Assembly (NCBI GenBank): GCA_014169315.1 | Contig: AP022133.1 | Coordinates: 4,340,001 to 4,404,000 of the forward strand | Source: Enterobacter cloacae | GTDB taxonomy: Bacteria; Pseudomonadota; Gammaproteobacteria; Enterobacterales; Enterobacteriaceae | Length of the DNA: 64,000 nucleotides | Direction of reading: 5' to 3' | Shown: in pieces, positions 1 through 13,118 of the stretch | Layout of the letters: every line of letters starts with the position of its first letter | How positions within the stretch are numbered: position 1 is the first letter of the stretch | The notes under the pieces: generated by a model | What the model was told of the DNA's origin: nothing | The model's database searches: none | The model's input: only the letters and a program-made list of their open reading frames with translations | Program-made: the position numbers and the translations under genes

Positions 1-128
1 TAAAAGATGACGATGAAAACACGTCGATTAGACCGCGTGTTCGACAAAACGTCACGGTCAGAAGTGAAATATACCCAAAAAAAATCTTGTCGAATTATGA
101 CAGGTATGAGCAGTTATTATGCGCAGGA

Positions 129-156
129 GCCCGCATCCCGACAAGGGAATACGGGC
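129..156 (-). terminator. Stem-loop downstream of dctA, possible terminator
   Basis: Two GC-rich arms at about 129-139 and 146-156 pair with a few G-U wobbles around a short loop, just past the dctA stop codon. On the minus strand no clear T-run follows, so this is either a weak or Rho-assisted terminator or an mRNA-stabilising hairpin. The rest of 1-169 holds no convincing gene; the short plus-strand ORF there has no recognisable product. Confidence 0.35.
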
Positions 157-169
157 ATTTATCAGGAGA

Positions 170-1495
<1,326 letters not shown>

Positions 1496-1615
1496 TTATG
1501 GTTAGCCTGCGGCTTTAAAATAACACCCGTAAAACATGACAGAAATAAACCGACATCAACTTTGAAACACAAATGTTAAAAACTTTGAGCTGACTCGCAC
1601 AAGCCAGCAACAAAA

Positions 1616-3622
1616 TTACACTTTTGCGTTATTGCCAGCGCTGGAAATATACCGTTGCTCAAAGACATCCGACGGGACGGCGCGAGCAAACAAAAAGCCT
1701 TGTCCACTTTCCACACCCGCTTCAGCCAGCCAGTCGCGCTGAGCTTCCGTCTCGATGCCCTCTGCAATCACATGCAGGTTGAGACTGCGTGCCATATGGA
1801 TAATGGCCTGCACCAGGCTGCTGTCATCCGGCAGCCCGTCAACAAAGGCTTTGTCAATTTTCAGGACATCCACCGGCAGTGTTTTCATGTGCTGGAGCTG
1901 ACGCAACCCGGCGTAGCCCATGCCAAAATCGTCCAGCGCAATACGAATACCGGCATTTCGCAGCGGTTTCAGGATCGCGACCGCCTCATTCGGATCGTCA
2001 ATGCGACGGCTTTCCGTCACTTCCAGAATCAGCGTATCGGGCTGGATCCGGTAACGATGAATCAACTCCAGCATCTCAGAAACCATCGTCGGGTGCATAA
2101 GCTGCAGGGCTGACAGATTCACCGACAGCGGCAGGGTCACGCCACGCGCCTGCCAGGCGGCAAGCTGGCGGCACGACTCCTCAAGCACCCAGTAGCCTAC
2201 GGTAACCATCAGGCCGCAGGACTCGATACGCTCGATAAACCCTTCAGGTAGCTCCCACGAGCCATCCGGCTGCTGCATACGCAGCAACGCTTCGGCACTT
2301 TTGACCTCGCCCGTCAGCAAATTCACCTGCGGCTGCATCCAGATGGCAAACTGGTGGTTATCCAGCGCGGTGAGAATATCGCTCTCTTCGGTCAGGCGCT
2401 GCTGCGCATTTTCCATTTGCTCCGGGTCGAAGAACTGGATCTGGTTTTTCCCTTTGCGGCGGGCAGTCTGGGCCGCCGAGAACGCGCGACGGTAAAGCTG
2501 TTCTGCCGTCAGGTCGCCGTAAAACATCGCAATCCCGATGCTGGCGCTCGGACGAAGCTGGATACCCTGAACCGGCAGCCGCTCATTAATGACAGTGAGC
2601 ACTTGCTGACCTAATGTGACGGCATGCCACGGCTCTTTCACACCATGAGCAATAATCACCAGGTCATAACCACTCACCTGGGTCAGTACCATGCGCGGTG
2701 CCAGGACGGATTTCACTTTTTCCACCAGCGTCAGCAACAACACTTCGCGCTGGCTCTCTTTAAGCACACCCGCCGTATCCTGCAGAGTTTCACAGGCAAC
2801 CACCATCAGCGCCGTTGTCTGCTGGCGGGCAACAGTCTGCTCCAGCAGCGCCATCAGAAACGCTTTGTTGGGTAACTCCGACACCGGAAATCGCGTGGCG
2901 CTGCTGTTTAACTCGTCCTGCTGACGCAGGATGCGCTGTTGGTTGATATTGTAGCTGCGCACCAGCATGCCTATCTCATCGTCATGATGAAGGCGTGGCA
3001 GCTCAAGCTGGTGTCCCACCTGGTTCTGTGGTGAAAGGTTATTCAGCTCCCTGGCGATGTGACGCAAGGGGTGAACAATCAACCGGTTAATACACCAGGT
3101 GAGCGCCACGCTCAGAATGAGCGTCAAAAGTAAGTAAGTAGTTACTAACGTAGCCACCCAGTTCATCACGAACTTATACATGCGGTATGAGTCCGCCTGC
3201 AGCACCAGATAAGCTAACGGCTGGGGGTTGGCTGGTCGTTCGAGCGAATAAACGGGTAGCGAGATTTGTACCGGCAGCTCAAACAGGCGCATAACCATCA
3301 TTGGGACGGGCCGTTCAGGGATAAAACTCATCCGCAGTGCCTGGAACTGGTTAGGTAACACCACATCCGCCCGGCTGACAATACCGGCAGGCTGAATGCG
3401 TTTTAAAATACTTTCCGCTTCGGGGATATCCCCTTTCAGGATAGAAGCTGAGAGTGGGCCGCGCACCGAGCGCGCAATACTTTCTAATTGCGAAGCCGTG
3501 TTATAGCGATTCTGCTGTACGGAATGAAACAGCAAAATAACGCAGAAGAGGAATACAAACAGCATCGTGACGGCAGAAACCATCGCCATCTGTTTGATCG
3601 TTAAAGAACGGCTGACACGCAA
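1616..3622 (-). CDS. pdeK: Membrane EAL-type cyclic-di-GMP phosphodiesterase (PdeK/YhjK)
   Basis: Hydrolyses c-di-GMP at the inner membrane, probably tuning the neighbouring cellulose synthase. Order: N-terminal membrane helix, periplasmic segment, second helix near residues 160-185, HAMP-like linker, degenerate GGDEF domain (GYDL in place of GGDEF), then an EAL domain. The EAL catalytic set looks intact: [41 protein letters not shown] and GQGF. So it is probably an active phosphodiesterase with an inactive cyclase domain. The frame is open to a GTG at 3658, but a TTG at 3622 has a good GGAG site seven bases upstream and matches the E. coli N-terminus [12 protein letters not shown] prefer 3622 (668 aa). 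The 3658 start would sit inside an inverted repeat. Confidence 0.88.
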   Translation of the reverse strand: MRVSRSLTIKQMAMVSAVTMLFVFLFCVILLFHSVQQNRYNTASQLESIARSVRGPLSASILKGDIPEAESILKRIQPAGIVSRADVVLPNQFQALRMSFIPERPVPMMVMRLFELPVQISLPVYSLERPANPQPLAYLVLQADSYRMYKFVMNWVATLVTTYLLLTLILSVALTWCINRLIVHPLRHIARELNNLSPQNQVGHQLELPRLHHDDEIGMLVRSYNINQQRILRQQDELNSSATRFPVSELPNKAFLMALLEQTVARQQTTALMVVACETLQDTAGVLKESQREVLLLTLVEKVKSVLAPRMVLTQVSGYDLVIIAHGVKEPWHAVTLGQQVLTVINERLPVQGIQLRPSASIGIAMFYGDLTAEQLYRRAFSAAQTARRKGKNQIQFFDPEQMENAQQRLTEESDILTALDNHQFAIWMQPQVNLLTGEVKSAEALLRMQQPDGSWELPEGFIERIESCGLMVTVGYWVLEESCRQLAAWQARGVTLPLSVNLSALQLMHPTMVSEMLELIHRYRIQPDTLILEVTESRRIDDPNEAVAILKPLRNAGIRIALDDFGMGYAGLRQLQHMKTLPVDVLKIDKAFVDGLPDDSSLVQAIIHMARSLNLHVIAEGIETEAQRDWLAEAGVESGQGFLFARAVPSDVFEQRYISSAGNNAKV

Positions 3623-3651
3623 AATGACTCTCCACAAAACTCGAAGCGCAA

Positions 3652-3680
3652 GGCGCACCAGGGGGTAAACCTGGTGCGCC
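3652..3680. repeat. Perfect inverted repeat between bcsC and pdeK
   Basis: Two perfect 11-base arms (3652-3662 and 3670-3680, GGCGCACCAGG and its complement) flank a 7-base loop. It lies in the bcsC-pdeK gap, just before the preferred pdeK start. No T-run follows on either strand, so it may be an mRNA processing or attenuation hairpin rather than a simple terminator. A TATACT-like -10 element lies at 3683-3688 on the minus strand without an obvious -35. Confidence 0.6.
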
Positions 3681-3741
3681 TGAGTATACCCGATTGCTAC
3701 ACTTTTTAGAGAGCCTTACACATGGATTAAGCTAAATCTGA

Positions 3742-6700
3742 TTACCAGTCTGCGTACGGTATGAGCGGTTGCGGCGGTAAGTCCATATCGCCCTGCCAGC
3801 CCGCTGCGGAATAACGCACATAGAGCAGCGCATGGCTCGGGGTGTAATCTTTCGCTTCCTGAATATCAACACCGAGACCGACAAACCAGTTGGAGGTCAC
3901 ACGGCGTTCAATGATGGCTCTTGCGGTATAACCGGTTCCTGAAGAACTGCTGCCCGTTTCCATCACACCCCTGTCGGTGTAACGACCAGGCTCATCGGTT
4001 GGGATCAGCCCCTGAAGCGGATAACGCAGCACATCGTCAGTTTTTGAATGCGACCACGACACGGAGCCACCCAGTTCCCACGACCAGTTCTCAGTGCGTT
4101 TCCGCCAGGTCACCGGTAATGCAAAGGAGACATACTCCTGCGGGCTATAATAGCCGCCCTGTCCCAGGGTATAGCCGCTCAGATCTTTGTCATAATGCCA
4201 GAGCATGTTAGTCAGGCCGGCTGTCAGGCGCTCATTATTTTGATTAATGATCTTGTAGTAGTAACCGGTCATCCAGCGGACGCGCCAGTTATCTTCCACA
4301 TTTTTACCCGTCAGGCTGTCCGCGCTCAGGCTTGACCAGATACCATTCGCCTCACCTTTGTCATAGCTTATGCTCACGCCACCACCGGTTGCACGTACGC
4401 CGCCCCATGTGGTGTCCGTATTGGAGTCATGCTGACCGGCAAAAGCCAGCACGGAGCTGGAAATTGGGCGACGATGGGCATTAACGGTATAGCCAATTGG
4501 GCCCAGGTCATTGCTATAGCTCAGGCTGCCAACAACATCCACCACATCAAAGCCCATCGGCGTCGTACCGATGTCCATCGCCCAGGTTTTGTTCTTCCAG
4601 CCTACGGCGATGCTCGCGCCATTTGCCGACTGATTAGTATTGCCATGACAAGGCGTTTCCGCACAGGTACCCCATTTAGGATCGTATTCCCCGTTTTTGG
4701 TGGCAAACGAACCGGCATCCATATTGACCAGGTCACTGCGGAAGAACATACGCCCATCCGCCAGCGGTGCATCTGCCTGCAGCATAGTGGTATGCGCTTT
4801 GAGGTCGGAATATCCGCCCGTGCCGCTTGAACCCCAGTAATCGTGTTGCAGCGTGACGTTAACATCCTGCTGACGGTACAGATCACCGGCATCGCTGCGT
4901 ACGCCGCGCTTCAGCCAGTCATCTTTCTCATCATTTCGTGTCAGGCGGGTAAAGCTGTCATTGTCAACCGGACGCGTGGTTGTGATACCGGACGACACCA
5001 TCGCATCTTTATACGTTTCCAGCGCCTGTTGAGGCTGGCCGTTTTGCGCCTGGAAACGCGCCGCATCACGTAACACCAGCGCATTTTCCATAGAAGCGGG
5101 CTGCGATTTGGCCTGAGGGATGATTTTGCTGAACGTTTGTTCTGCGGCGGCAGAATCGCCAAGACCCGCCTGCGCCATCGCCACCCGGCGCTGCATGTTG
5201 AGTGACAACGGCTGGCCATGCTGTGCGGCAGGCAGTTTCGCCAGCTCTGCACGCGCAGCGTCTTTATTGCCTTCAGCAATATACACTTCGGTCAGACCGA
5301 GGATCGCATCTTCGTTTTGCGGCTCACGCTGTAAAACGGTGCCGTAGGCGGTTTTCGCGGCCTCGCGATCGCCACGCTGCTGTGCCCAGTCCGCAAGCGT
5401 TAAATCAATACGGGTGGAAGCCGGTTGCTGACGGAGCATATTCTCCGCCTCCTGCTCCTTACCGCTATCCCGCAGACGGTTCGCCGTTTCCAGCACCTGA
5501 TTACTTTGCAGGCGATCGGCCAACTCCTGAATATTGCTGTTCCACTGGCTACGCGGCAGCTTGTCCAGATGTGCGAGCGCGGCTCTGTCCTGATCGTTAC
5601 CCGACAGGTAAAGCCCGTTTGCATAGACCTGATCCGGGTCGGACGGTTTTTGGCTGGCAAGCTGACGCATCAGGTTATCCGCCTGGCTGCGCTGGCCTGC
5701 GCTATAGAGATCGCGCGACAGACGGTAGGTTATCCACACATCTCCGGGAGAGAGCGCCAGACGACGGCGCTGAATTTCTGCGGCCTGAGCGTATTTTCCC
5801 TGGTTTTCCAGCTGTTCTGCCTGGGAAGAGAGCTGCTCGTTGGTCAGACTACGTTCAATATCATCAATACTGCGACGCTGGCTGGCAGACAGCGACTGAA
5901 TAAACTGTGAGGCTTTCTCCGGGGACTGCGCGCGATAGATATTGGCAAGGCCGCGTACCGCATTGCTGTTACCGCTGTCCATACGCAACGCCTGACGATA
6001 ATAGCGCTCGGCAGCCGCATTATCTTTGCGCGCCACCGCGACATCGCCCAGCCCCAGCACCGCATAGCTGTCGGTATTGTCGATGTTACGCGCCTGCTGA
6101 TAGTCACGCTCCGCCTGTGCAGGGTTATTCGCCTTGAGCGCGGCGTCACCCTGCTGGATAAGCAGCCAGTAGCGGTTAACCTTCAGCAGACTATCCCATT
6201 TACCCCGGTTATCACTCTGCGGATCGAGGGCGATCGCCTTTTCAAACTGAGCGACCGCGCGGGCACGATCGCCTTTCTGCGAATACGCCTGGCCCAGCGC
6301 GCCAACGGCTTCACTGTCGGCATGATTCGCGCTGACCGCTTTCTGCAGCTCTGCCACCGCCTTACCGCCCTGCCCGGCATCGACGGCTGCTAATCCTTCC
6401 GCTTTTGCACGGAACGCTGGATCGGCGAGCTGTTTTTGCTGCGCTTCAAGCTGTGAACGCGCCGCCGCCACGCTATCACCGTCACTAAACACGCTCAGGT
6501 ATTTTTGCAACGCGCTAACGCTGGCGCTGCTGGCTGGCTGGTCTTTGATCTGCTGATACCACATATCAGACGCCTGTCTACGGCCACCGTTGGATTTAGC
6601 CATCTCCCGCAGCACAGCAAAGCCTTCATCACTGCGTCCGCTCTGGAACAGTAGTTGCGCCAGCGTCGCCTGCAGCTGCGTATTGCCGGGGCTACTGGCA

Positions 6701-7224
6701 TTGATTTTCTTCAGCTGGTTAATGGCCGAACTGCGGCGAGCCGGGTCTTTCGCCACCACGTTCCAGTATTCTGTCGCCAGATCGCCGCCAGGCGGGTTTC
6801 CGGCAAAGAGCTTGTCATACGCGGCAATCGCTTCCTGGGTGTGACCTGTCGTGGCCAGTAAACGCGCCTGCTGTAGCGCCTGACGACCATCAGGGGTGGA
6901 AAGCAGCATCGTATTGCGCGACGACTGGTAGGCACCGGAGCTCGGCGCAATCCCTTTCAGACGATCCAGCTCTTTTTGCGCACCGGCAGTATCCCCCTGA
7001 CGCAGCAGGTAACGGAAGCGTGCGGCAATGACGTCAGGGTTGTTCGGGTCAATCAGTTCAAGACGATAGAGCGACTGACGAACCAAATCCTCGCGCTGCG
7101 TCGATTCTCCCAGACGTACCTGTTCCAGCAGCTGTTGCTGTTGCGGGGAATTCGCGGCCTGAGCCAACGGCATCAAAGCCAGGCCAAGCGATAAACTGAG
7201 TAGATTTAATGTGAACTTGCGCAT
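3742..7224 (-). CDS. bcsC: Cellulose export outer-membrane protein BcsC
   Basis: Carries the glucan from the periplasm through the outer membrane. The 1160-residue protein has a signal peptide (MRKFTLN to AQA at about residue 25). A long array of tetratricopeptide-type repeats, many of the form A-x-x-x-Y-x-x-A-L-x-x-D/P, follows to about residue 780. A C-terminal beta-barrel of roughly 340 residues comes last and ends in an aromatic tryptophan (PYADW), as outer-membrane proteins do. The ATG at 7224 is used; it lies inside the 3' end of bcsZ (19-base overlap), and the frame reads five codons further to a TTG. Last gene of the bcsRQABZC unit. No truncation is seen. Confidence 0.96.
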   Translation of the reverse strand: MRKFTLNLLSLSLGLALMPLAQAANSPQQQQLLEQVRLGESTQREDLVRQSLYRLELIDPNNPDVIAARFRYLLRQGDTAGAQKELDRLKGIAPSSGAYQSSRNTMLLSTPDGRQALQQARLLATTGHTQEAIAAYDKLFAGNPPGGDLATEYWNVVAKDPARRSSAINQLKKINASSPGNTQLQATLAQLLFQSGRSDEGFAVLREMAKSNGGRRQASDMWYQQIKDQPASSASVSALQKYLSVFSDGDSVAAARSQLEAQQKQLADPAFRAKAEGLAAVDAGQGGKAVAELQKAVSANHADSEAVGALGQAYSQKGDRARAVAQFEKAIALDPQSDNRGKWDSLLKVNRYWLLIQQGDAALKANNPAQAERDYQQARNIDNTDSYAVLGLGDVAVARKDNAAAERYYRQALRMDSGNSNAVRGLANIYRAQSPEKASQFIQSLSASQRRSIDDIERSLTNEQLSSQAEQLENQGKYAQAAEIQRRRLALSPGDVWITYRLSRDLYSAGQRSQADNLMRQLASQKPSDPDQVYANGLYLSGNDQDRAALAHLDKLPRSQWNSNIQELADRLQSNQVLETANRLRDSGKEQEAENMLRQQPASTRIDLTLADWAQQRGDREAAKTAYGTVLQREPQNEDAILGLTEVYIAEGNKDAARAELAKLPAAQHGQPLSLNMQRRVAMAQAGLGDSAAAEQTFSKIIPQAKSQPASMENALVLRDAARFQAQNGQPQQALETYKDAMVSSGITTTRPVDNDSFTRLTRNDEKDDWLKRGVRSDAGDLYRQQDVNVTLQHDYWGSSGTGGYSDLKAHTTMLQADAPLADGRMFFRSDLVNMDAGSFATKNGEYDPKWGTCAETPCHGNTNQSANGASIAVGWKNKTWAMDIGTTPMGFDVVDVVGSLSYSNDLGPIGYTVNAHRRPISSSVLAFAGQHDSNTDTTWGGVRATGGGVSISYDKGEANGIWSSLSADSLTGKNVEDNWRVRWMTGYYYKIINQNNERLTAGLTNMLWHYDKDLSGYTLGQGGYYSPQEYVSFALPVTWRKRTENWSWELGGSVSWSHSKTDDVLRYPLQGLIPTDEPGRYTDRGVMETGSSSSGTGYTARAIIERRVTSNWFVGLGVDIQEAKDYTPSHALLYVRYSAAGWQGDMDLPPQPLIPYADW

Positions 7225-8312
7225 TCCTGGCCCCAATCCGGTATTAATTCACCTTTTGCGGTGAAGCGAAAACGATGCTGATCCCATCCTTGTCCAAAGA
7301 GGGTCAGCACGTAGCTGTAATAGGCATTTTTATCGGGAAAATGGTCTGCAACACGCTGGCGTTGTGCCGCCTGCGCGTCACGCTTTTGTAAAAAAGGTAG
7401 CAGTGAGGCGGAAAAACCAACCGGGCCTTTGCCCGTATGTTTCCCGCTTGCCACATCCACTTTCTCCGGCGGCACACCTTGTTTCGTTGTCATTGCGGCC
7501 ATCGGCTGTAAACGCGCCAGCAACCTGGCCTTCTGTGGGTCCTGATCGCTCATCATGCCCACCCAGAGGTAGACACGGATGGCGTCGTAGCTGCCCACCA
7601 GCGATTTATTCTGCTTTAACTGCCAGCCTCTGTTTTTCTGATATTGCACCCAGTCCGGGGAAAAACCTTTCGGCGCAGTCTCCAGCAGTAAGCGCAGGTT
7701 CGTTTCACGAAGCGTGGTCCACGGGGCACCAAAACGCGTGAAATAGCTCGCCAGCTGAGGGGGAAGATAGCTGGGGTTAAAGCGCCAGACATGTGCCTCG
7801 GCAAAGCCGACTTTACCCGGCAGCAGCATCGAGCCAAGCCCTGGCACTTTCACCACTTCCTCGCTGACAATGCGCTTAAGTAATGCCTTGCCTGTGCGGG
7901 TGTAGTCCGGATGTTTCCATAACCGACCCGCTTCGAGCAGTGACCAGGCAATCCAGATATCAGCATCCGACGCGGAGTTTGTATCAATAATCGCCCAGTT
8001 TTCTTTGTCTTTCTGCCCCCATAACCAGGCCGGCAGATGGTCGTGTAAATTCCCCTGGGCAAGATTGTCGCGCGTCCATGTCAACAGCAGGTCAAACGTC
8101 TTACGGTCATTCGCTGCCAGCGCAAAGAACAGCGCATAGCTTTGCCCTTCAGATGTACTAATTTTGCGCGTGTCACTGGGATCAATGACACGCCCGCTTT
8201 CACTGATGTAGTCCTGTTTAAACTGCTCCCAGGCAGGCCAGGTGCAGGCGGCGCGAAGACTCGTCGTCGCCAGCATCAACGCGGCTAACACACACCAGTG
8301 AAAGGCTTTCAT
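7206..8312 (-). CDS. bcsZ: Periplasmic endo-1,4-beta-glucanase BcsZ (GH8)
   Basis: Cleaves beta-1,4-glucan in the periplasm, trimming nascent cellulose during export. Signal peptide of about 22 residues ending in LRA before ACTWPAW. The GH8 catalytic glutamate is in STSEGQSY and the conserved aspartate in NSASDADIW, with [10 protein letters not shown] further on. 368 residues, the E. coli length. GTG at 8315 and ATG at 8312 are adjacent; the ATG is chosen. It begins a few bases after bcsB and runs into bcsC, so it is translated within the operon. A second, divergent GH8 enzyme is encoded at 17936-18928. Confidence 0.96.
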   Translation of the reverse strand: MKAFHWCVLAALMLATTSLRAACTWPAWEQFKQDYISESGRVIDPSDTRKISTSEGQSYALFFALAANDRKTFDLLLTWTRDNLAQGNLHDHLPAWLWGQKDKENWAIIDTNSASDADIWIAWSLLEAGRLWKHPDYTRTGKALLKRIVSEEVVKVPGLGSMLLPGKVGFAEAHVWRFNPSYLPPQLASYFTRFGAPWTTLRETNLRLLLETAPKGFSPDWVQYQKNRGWQLKQNKSLVGSYDAIRVYLWVGMMSDQDPQKARLLARLQPMAAMTTKQGVPPEKVDVASGKHTGKGPVGFSASLLPFLQKRDAQAAQRQRVADHFPDKNAYYSYVLTLFGQGWDQHRFRFTAKGELIPDWGQECASSH

Positions 8313-8318
8313 CACATC

Positions 8319-10724
8319 TTACTCACGATCCGGGTTCAGGCGACGACGACTGATGATTCGCAGCAGACGCCACAGCACCCATGCCAGCAACACCACGCTC
8401 ACTGCAGCCAGAATAGCCAGCAGCACCGGATGGTTAGCCAGGGCATACCACAGACGCTCGAACCACGGCAGATGACCCACATAGTAGACATCGCCTACGC
8501 GCAGGCTGTTGACCCCCGATTCACGAATGATCGCGACCGAACCAAACATAGACGCACGCTTACCACTGTCATTCATTGCATTGTTAAGCAACGTATAACC
8601 GCGTGGGCTATCCGCCAGCAGTGCTACCACGCTACGCTGGTCGTTGTAAGGTGACTGGAAGCCAACAACCGCAGCCATCGCCCCCTGAGAGGTTACCGTC
8701 GTTTGTACGCTGGCCTGACGATCGTTGGAATCCGGCATGATGCTCGGGAATTCAGTCTGACGCAGCGGTGTGTTAACCCAGGACTGGGTCGCCTTCACCA
8801 GCAAGTCGACGCGTTTTTCATCCTTCAGCTTATCCGGGATGCTCCCGATCAGCATGATGTCGGCATCTTTGTTCTGGATCTGGCTACCATCGTCGGTCAA
8901 CGTGACGTTAATCGCCGGTAAGCCCGTTTGCGCCCCCATCGACGCCATTGTGTCCAGCAGGGTGGTAACCTGAGCTTCGTTTGGCGCTTTTGGCATCACA
9001 ACAATGGATTCAGACAGGTCAGCCATGCGGCTGAACGGGAAGCTGGCATTAGCAAACGCACGCAGATCCGGCATCGCAAGGAAGTGATAGAACTTCGAGA
9101 AGTCGATGGTCGACTCGTCACCAATCACGACGTGGTTCTGCACCGGCTGGAAGGTGATGCAGTTGTCCGCCGAACCGCCAGGCATCGGGTTCATGTACTG
9201 GAAGTCAAAGCGCAGCTGGTTCACCGCACCCAGTTTCAGCGCCGGAATAGAGACATCGGTTTTACCATCCAGCAGCCCCTGCAGCACCGGCAGACGCAAC
9301 ATCAGCTGGTTATTATCCTGAGTGCTGATCAGACCGAAGGATTGCAGGAACTGGTTGTTCAGGCTGATATCCATACGCGAGCTATCTTTGGTGGCTGGCG
9401 CGGTATAGCGGTACTTCAGATTGATATCGATCCCGTTCGTGTGCAGCAGATACAGATCGGGCGGTAGATTCAGTGACAGGTTGACAGGTGCAGGCTCAAG
9501 CCCCGTCGACTGAAGTTGTTCTTCATAGGTTTTCAGCTCACCAAAGGTAATGGCACGATCGGTACGCACCCAATTTGGCGCATCGTAAGGTTTACGCGCC
9601 AGCAGTGGCTTCACATCATCGACAACCACGCTGGTACCACGGAACAGGACATTACCCTGCGCAATCCCTTTTGCTGCCTGCACCAGATCTTTATCATCAC
9701 GACCAAACACCACCAGCAGTTTTACGTACGGGTTGTCAGGGTGGCTCATGATTTCAACCGTAGGGGCTTTCACGTCCGGATGATCACGCAGGAAAGAGGG
9801 ACGTTTGTCATTGGTCGCAAAGACCACGGCATTACGATCCGGCAGTTGATCGAACATCACCGGGAAGTTCTGTCCGCGCCAGGCGGAACGGGAGCCAAAC
9901 CAGGATGCCACAATGGTGGCCGCCAGCTGTTGGGTCACGTCCGGGGATGCCGCGAACACCACCGGCAGCGTTAACTGACGGTTATCGCGAGGATCAAAGA
10001 ACGGGATCGGGAACGACGAGAGATCGTTTTTCAGCGACAGCGACTGGTAGGTCATCTGCAACGATGAGTTACGACCCACGTCCACCCACAGCGTGCTGCT
10101 GGCCGGGTTTTCACACACGTCACGGTAGTGACCCACGAACTCCAGCCGGACACGGTTAAAGTCGGTGATAAACAACGGGTTGATTGGCACCTGTGCCAGC
10201 GTTTTTTTACCCAGCTGTTCTTTCGTGACAGGCAGTACGTCCATCAGCTCGTCATTCAGGTAAACCTTGAGCTGCGATTGTACTGGCAGAAGCGCCGGAG
10301 ATGGCGTGTACTCGAGATTCAGCATCGCCTTCGATACGACTTCATCGCTGCGCATGCCAAACTCAATGCCACCATCAGGGTTGATGCCACGCAGCACCAT
10401 GCTGCCCGGAGGTGGGGCAATCTGGGCAAAGGTCAGCTTCACGTCCCGCGACGGGGCATTTTCCGCGACAACGGGCGCGTTAGCACCACGGACTCCCGGC
10501 ATAACCTGCCCGACGACGCTCTGGTCTGCCGACAGCGTGTTCCCCTCCGCAGACAAGTTCGCAGCAACGTTCTCCGTTTGACCGGATGCTGCTGTGACCG
10601 CAACCACAGGAACCGTTGAGGCAGCCGTGGCTGCTGCGTTTTCAGGCGCTGCGTTAGCCATTGTTGCGGGGAGCGCACTCATCCCCATTGCCACTGCACA
10701 TAACCAGGAAAGTTTTGTTTTCAT
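8319..10724 (-). CDS. bcsB: Cellulose synthase periplasmic subunit BcsB
   Basis: Periplasmic, membrane-anchored partner of BcsA that guides the nascent glucan. The frame is open to 10775, but the ATG at 10724 begins a typical signal peptide (MKTKLSWLCAVAMGMSALP to ANA), giving 801 residues. Two carbohydrate-binding and flavodoxin-like modules make up the body. A C-terminal transmembrane helix (about 770-790, LLAILAAVSVVLLAWVLW) is followed by a basic tail. The gap to the bcsA stop is 10 bases. The ribosome site is weak, suggesting coupling to bcsA translation. Confidence 0.95.
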   Translation of the reverse strand: MKTKLSWLCAVAMGMSALPATMANAAPENAAATAASTVPVVAVTAASGQTENVAANLSAEGNTLSADQSVVGQVMPGVRGANAPVVAENAPSRDVKLTFAQIAPPPGSMVLRGINPDGGIEFGMRSDEVVSKAMLNLEYTPSPALLPVQSQLKVYLNDELMDVLPVTKEQLGKKTLAQVPINPLFITDFNRVRLEFVGHYRDVCENPASSTLWVDVGRNSSLQMTYQSLSLKNDLSSFPIPFFDPRDNRQLTLPVVFAASPDVTQQLAATIVASWFGSRSAWRGQNFPVMFDQLPDRNAVVFATNDKRPSFLRDHPDVKAPTVEIMSHPDNPYVKLLVVFGRDDKDLVQAAKGIAQGNVLFRGTSVVVDDVKPLLARKPYDAPNWVRTDRAITFGELKTYEEQLQSTGLEPAPVNLSLNLPPDLYLLHTNGIDINLKYRYTAPATKDSSRMDISLNNQFLQSFGLISTQDNNQLMLRLPVLQGLLDGKTDVSIPALKLGAVNQLRFDFQYMNPMPGGSADNCITFQPVQNHVVIGDESTIDFSKFYHFLAMPDLRAFANASFPFSRMADLSESIVVMPKAPNEAQVTTLLDTMASMGAQTGLPAINVTLTDDGSQIQNKDADIMLIGSIPDKLKDEKRVDLLVKATQSWVNTPLRQTEFPSIMPDSNDRQASVQTTVTSQGAMAAVVGFQSPYNDQRSVVALLADSPRGYTLLNNAMNDSGKRASMFGSVAIIRESGVNSLRVGDVYYVGHLPWFERLWYALANHPVLLAILAAVSVVLLAWVLWRLLRIISRRRLNPDRE

Positions 10725-10734
10725 CGCGTTATCA

Positions 10735-13083
10735 TCATTGTTGAGCCATAACCGGGTCCGCCTGCTTCGCCTCATCCCGCTCAGGACGACGAGGAATGAA
10801 CGACACGACCCAGGAAACCAGCGAAGTAAGTGTCCGGAAAATTAATTTCACCGATGACGGGGCAAATTCTGCAAGGTGACGATAGCCACGGAACCCCAGC
10901 TTCAGAATATCCAGCAGGCTTTCCAGAGGTTTATCTTCCGGGAAGCTGTCCTGCCAGAGAGCCCACGTGTCCGCGCGGGCAAACGTACACTGCACAAAAT
11001 CAATATGTTGCTTCTTGGTCAGCGGCATCAGCTGCAGACCGACTTCATTGCCTAACACACGCACAACCTGCGTCGGGAAGACATACTCTTGCTGACCACG
11101 CTTGAGCAGCAGGTTAACTTTCTGCCCCTCCAGCACCTTCGCCTGACCGTTGATTTTGATACCCAGACCACCGTCCGAGAAGTCATGCACGGTACAGGAG
11201 AAGAGATGGCCATCTTCACGGGCTATCGCCGCAGGCATGCTGATTTCAACACGATGCGCGCGACGTACCTGTTTGCTTTCCACCGACACCGCCACCGCGC
11301 CGCCGAGGATAATCAGGTTGTAGAACACCCATGCCATACTCACGAATACCGTCAGGATCTCGTTTTCAGGGCCGTAGAAGTAACGCCAGACGCCGGCAAT
11401 GACGCCAACGATATTGAGCAGTACGAGGAAGATGTACGGACGGGAGATCACCCAGTCGACATACTCTTCTTTCACCAGGCCACCTTTCGCGGTGACGTTG
11501 AATTTGCCTTTATGTGGATTAATCAGCGCCACCATCGTTGGCGGTGCGATATACCAGGCCAGCACTGTTTCGTAGATTTCACTCCAGAACGAGTGGCGAT
11601 ATTTGCCCTGAATCTTCGAGTTCGTCAGGCTCGCGTGGATCATGTGCGGCAAGACAAACAGCGCAATCATCAGCGCAGGCGCGTAGATGATGTAAGCATG
11701 AAGAAGCAGGAACGCCAGCGGCGCGGTCAGGAAGATCAGCCGCGGAATACCGGATAAGAAGTGGAACATGGCGTTGACGTAGCACAGCCGCTGCGCCAGC
11801 TTTAACCCTTTCCCAAGCAGCGGGTTATCGAGACGGAAAATCTGTACCATCCCGCGAGCCCAGCGAATACGCTGGCCGATATGCGCCGAAAGTGACTCCG
11901 TTGCCAGACCTGCTGCCTGCGGGATCCGCATGTAGGCAGAGGTATAACCGCGACGGTGCAGACGCAGTGAAGTGTGGGCATCTTCGGTGACGGTTTCGAC
12001 GGCAATGCCACCAATTTCATCCAGCGGTTTGCGGCGAATGACGGCACACGAACCACAGAAGAAGGTCGCATCCCACATGTCGTTCCCGTCCTGTACCAGA
12101 CCGTAGAACAGCGTGCCTTCGTTTGGTGTTTTACGGAAACGGCCAAGGTTACGTTCAAACGGATCCGGCGAGAAGAAATGGTGTGGTGTCTGCATCATCG
12201 CCAGCGGTTTCTCTTTGAGGAACCAGCCCATCGTCATTTGCAGGAACGAGCGCGTCGGCACGTGGTCGCAGTCAAAGATGGCGACAAACTCCCCTGTGGC
12301 ATATTTCAGCGCGTTGTTGATGTTCCCGGCTTTCGCGTGTTCGTGGGTGGTTCGGGCGACATACTCCACGCCCACCTCTTCCGCAAACTGGCGGAACTCT
12401 TCGCGGCCACCGTCATCAAGCACCCAGATTTTGAGTTTATCCTTCGGCCAGTCGATGCCCAACGCCGCGTAAATCGTGTTCTTCACGACGGTCAAGTCTT
12501 CGTTGTAGGTCGGCACAAAGAGATCGACAGTCGGCCACAGCGACGTATCTTTTGGCAACGGCACAGGCTGGCGATTGAGCGGCCAGACCACCTGGAAATA
12601 GCCCAGCACCAGTACAATCCAGGCGTAGGTTTCTGCAAACAACAGCACCAAACCACACACCAGGCTTACCGGATCATCCCAGTTCAGCGTCGAGGTATAA
12701 CGCCACCAGATGTAGCGACAGGAGACGGTCAGCGACAGCACGATCAGCATCAGAGCGGAGAAGCGCCCCGGGATACGTCGCACCAGCAGCGCCACACCCC
12801 ACAGCAGGATCAGGAAGGTGAACTGCGCCAGAGGGTTAAAGGGCTGAGTAATACAGACCAGAGCCAGAATGAGCGAGAACACCACGATCACGCCGAGGAT
12901 AAAACGCCGCAATCCCGGATGCAGGTGCCCGAGTTCTTTGTGGTTATCCAGGTGACTGGTGCGATCGCCGACACGGTCGGGCAATTTATCCAGCCACTGG
13001 TGGTAGCGTTCACGTAATTGATGGGCACGTTCGAAGCTGCGCCAGCGTGTGGACTTGTTGTCCGACTGGGGCGTGGTCGCCAC
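10735..13083 (-). CDS. bcsA: Cellulose synthase BcsA, catalytic core (downstream part of frameshifted gene)
   Basis: UDP-glucose-dependent, c-di-GMP-activated cellulose synthase of the inner membrane, GT2 family. This 782-residue frame holds all catalytic parts: TM helices near 55-170, the UDP-binding DDGG motif, the DCDH (DxD) motif, TEDA with the catalytic Asp, and the QRIRW product-binding motif. Further helices follow, then a C-terminal PilZ domain with RRAHR and DFSDGG for c-di-GMP. The normal N-terminus (about 73 residues plus a linker) lies upstream in another frame (13119-13340). The only start in this frame before the core is a GTG at 13083 without a good ribosome site. Its length happens to match the shorter Rhodobacter BcsA, which lacks the enteric N-terminal extension. 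It may be a pseudogene, a sequence error, or a core made by reinitiation. Confidence 0.85.
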   Translation of the reverse strand: MATTPQSDNKSTRWRSFERAHQLRERYHQWLDKLPDRVGDRTSHLDNHKELGHLHPGLRRFILGVIVVFSLILALVCITQPFNPLAQFTFLILLWGVALLVRRIPGRFSALMLIVLSLTVSCRYIWWRYTSTLNWDDPVSLVCGLVLLFAETYAWIVLVLGYFQVVWPLNRQPVPLPKDTSLWPTVDLFVPTYNEDLTVVKNTIYAALGIDWPKDKLKIWVLDDGGREEFRQFAEEVGVEYVARTTHEHAKAGNINNALKYATGEFVAIFDCDHVPTRSFLQMTMGWFLKEKPLAMMQTPHHFFSPDPFERNLGRFRKTPNEGTLFYGLVQDGNDMWDATFFCGSCAVIRRKPLDEIGGIAVETVTEDAHTSLRLHRRGYTSAYMRIPQAAGLATESLSAHIGQRIRWARGMVQIFRLDNPLLGKGLKLAQRLCYVNAMFHFLSGIPRLIFLTAPLAFLLLHAYIIYAPALMIALFVLPHMIHASLTNSKIQGKYRHSFWSEIYETVLAWYIAPPTMVALINPHKGKFNVTAKGGLVKEEYVDWVISRPYIFLVLLNIVGVIAGVWRYFYGPENEILTVFVSMAWVFYNLIILGGAVAVSVESKQVRRAHRVEISMPAAIAREDGHLFSCTVHDFSDGGLGIKINGQAKVLEGQKVNLLLKRGQQEYVFPTQVVRVLGNEVGLQLMPLTKKQHIDFVQCTFARADTWALWQDSFPEDKPLESLLDILKLGFRGYRHLAEFAPSSVKLIFRTLTSLVSWVVSFIPRRPERDEAKQADPVMAQQ

Positions 13084-13118
13084 CAGCCAGATAGCCTGAA
13101 TAAGATAACGCGCCGGAT

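Noticed and set aside
11974..13017. A 347-codon open frame opposite bcsA
   Set aside because: An antisense shadow of bcsA codons; no domain, signal or start region supports it.
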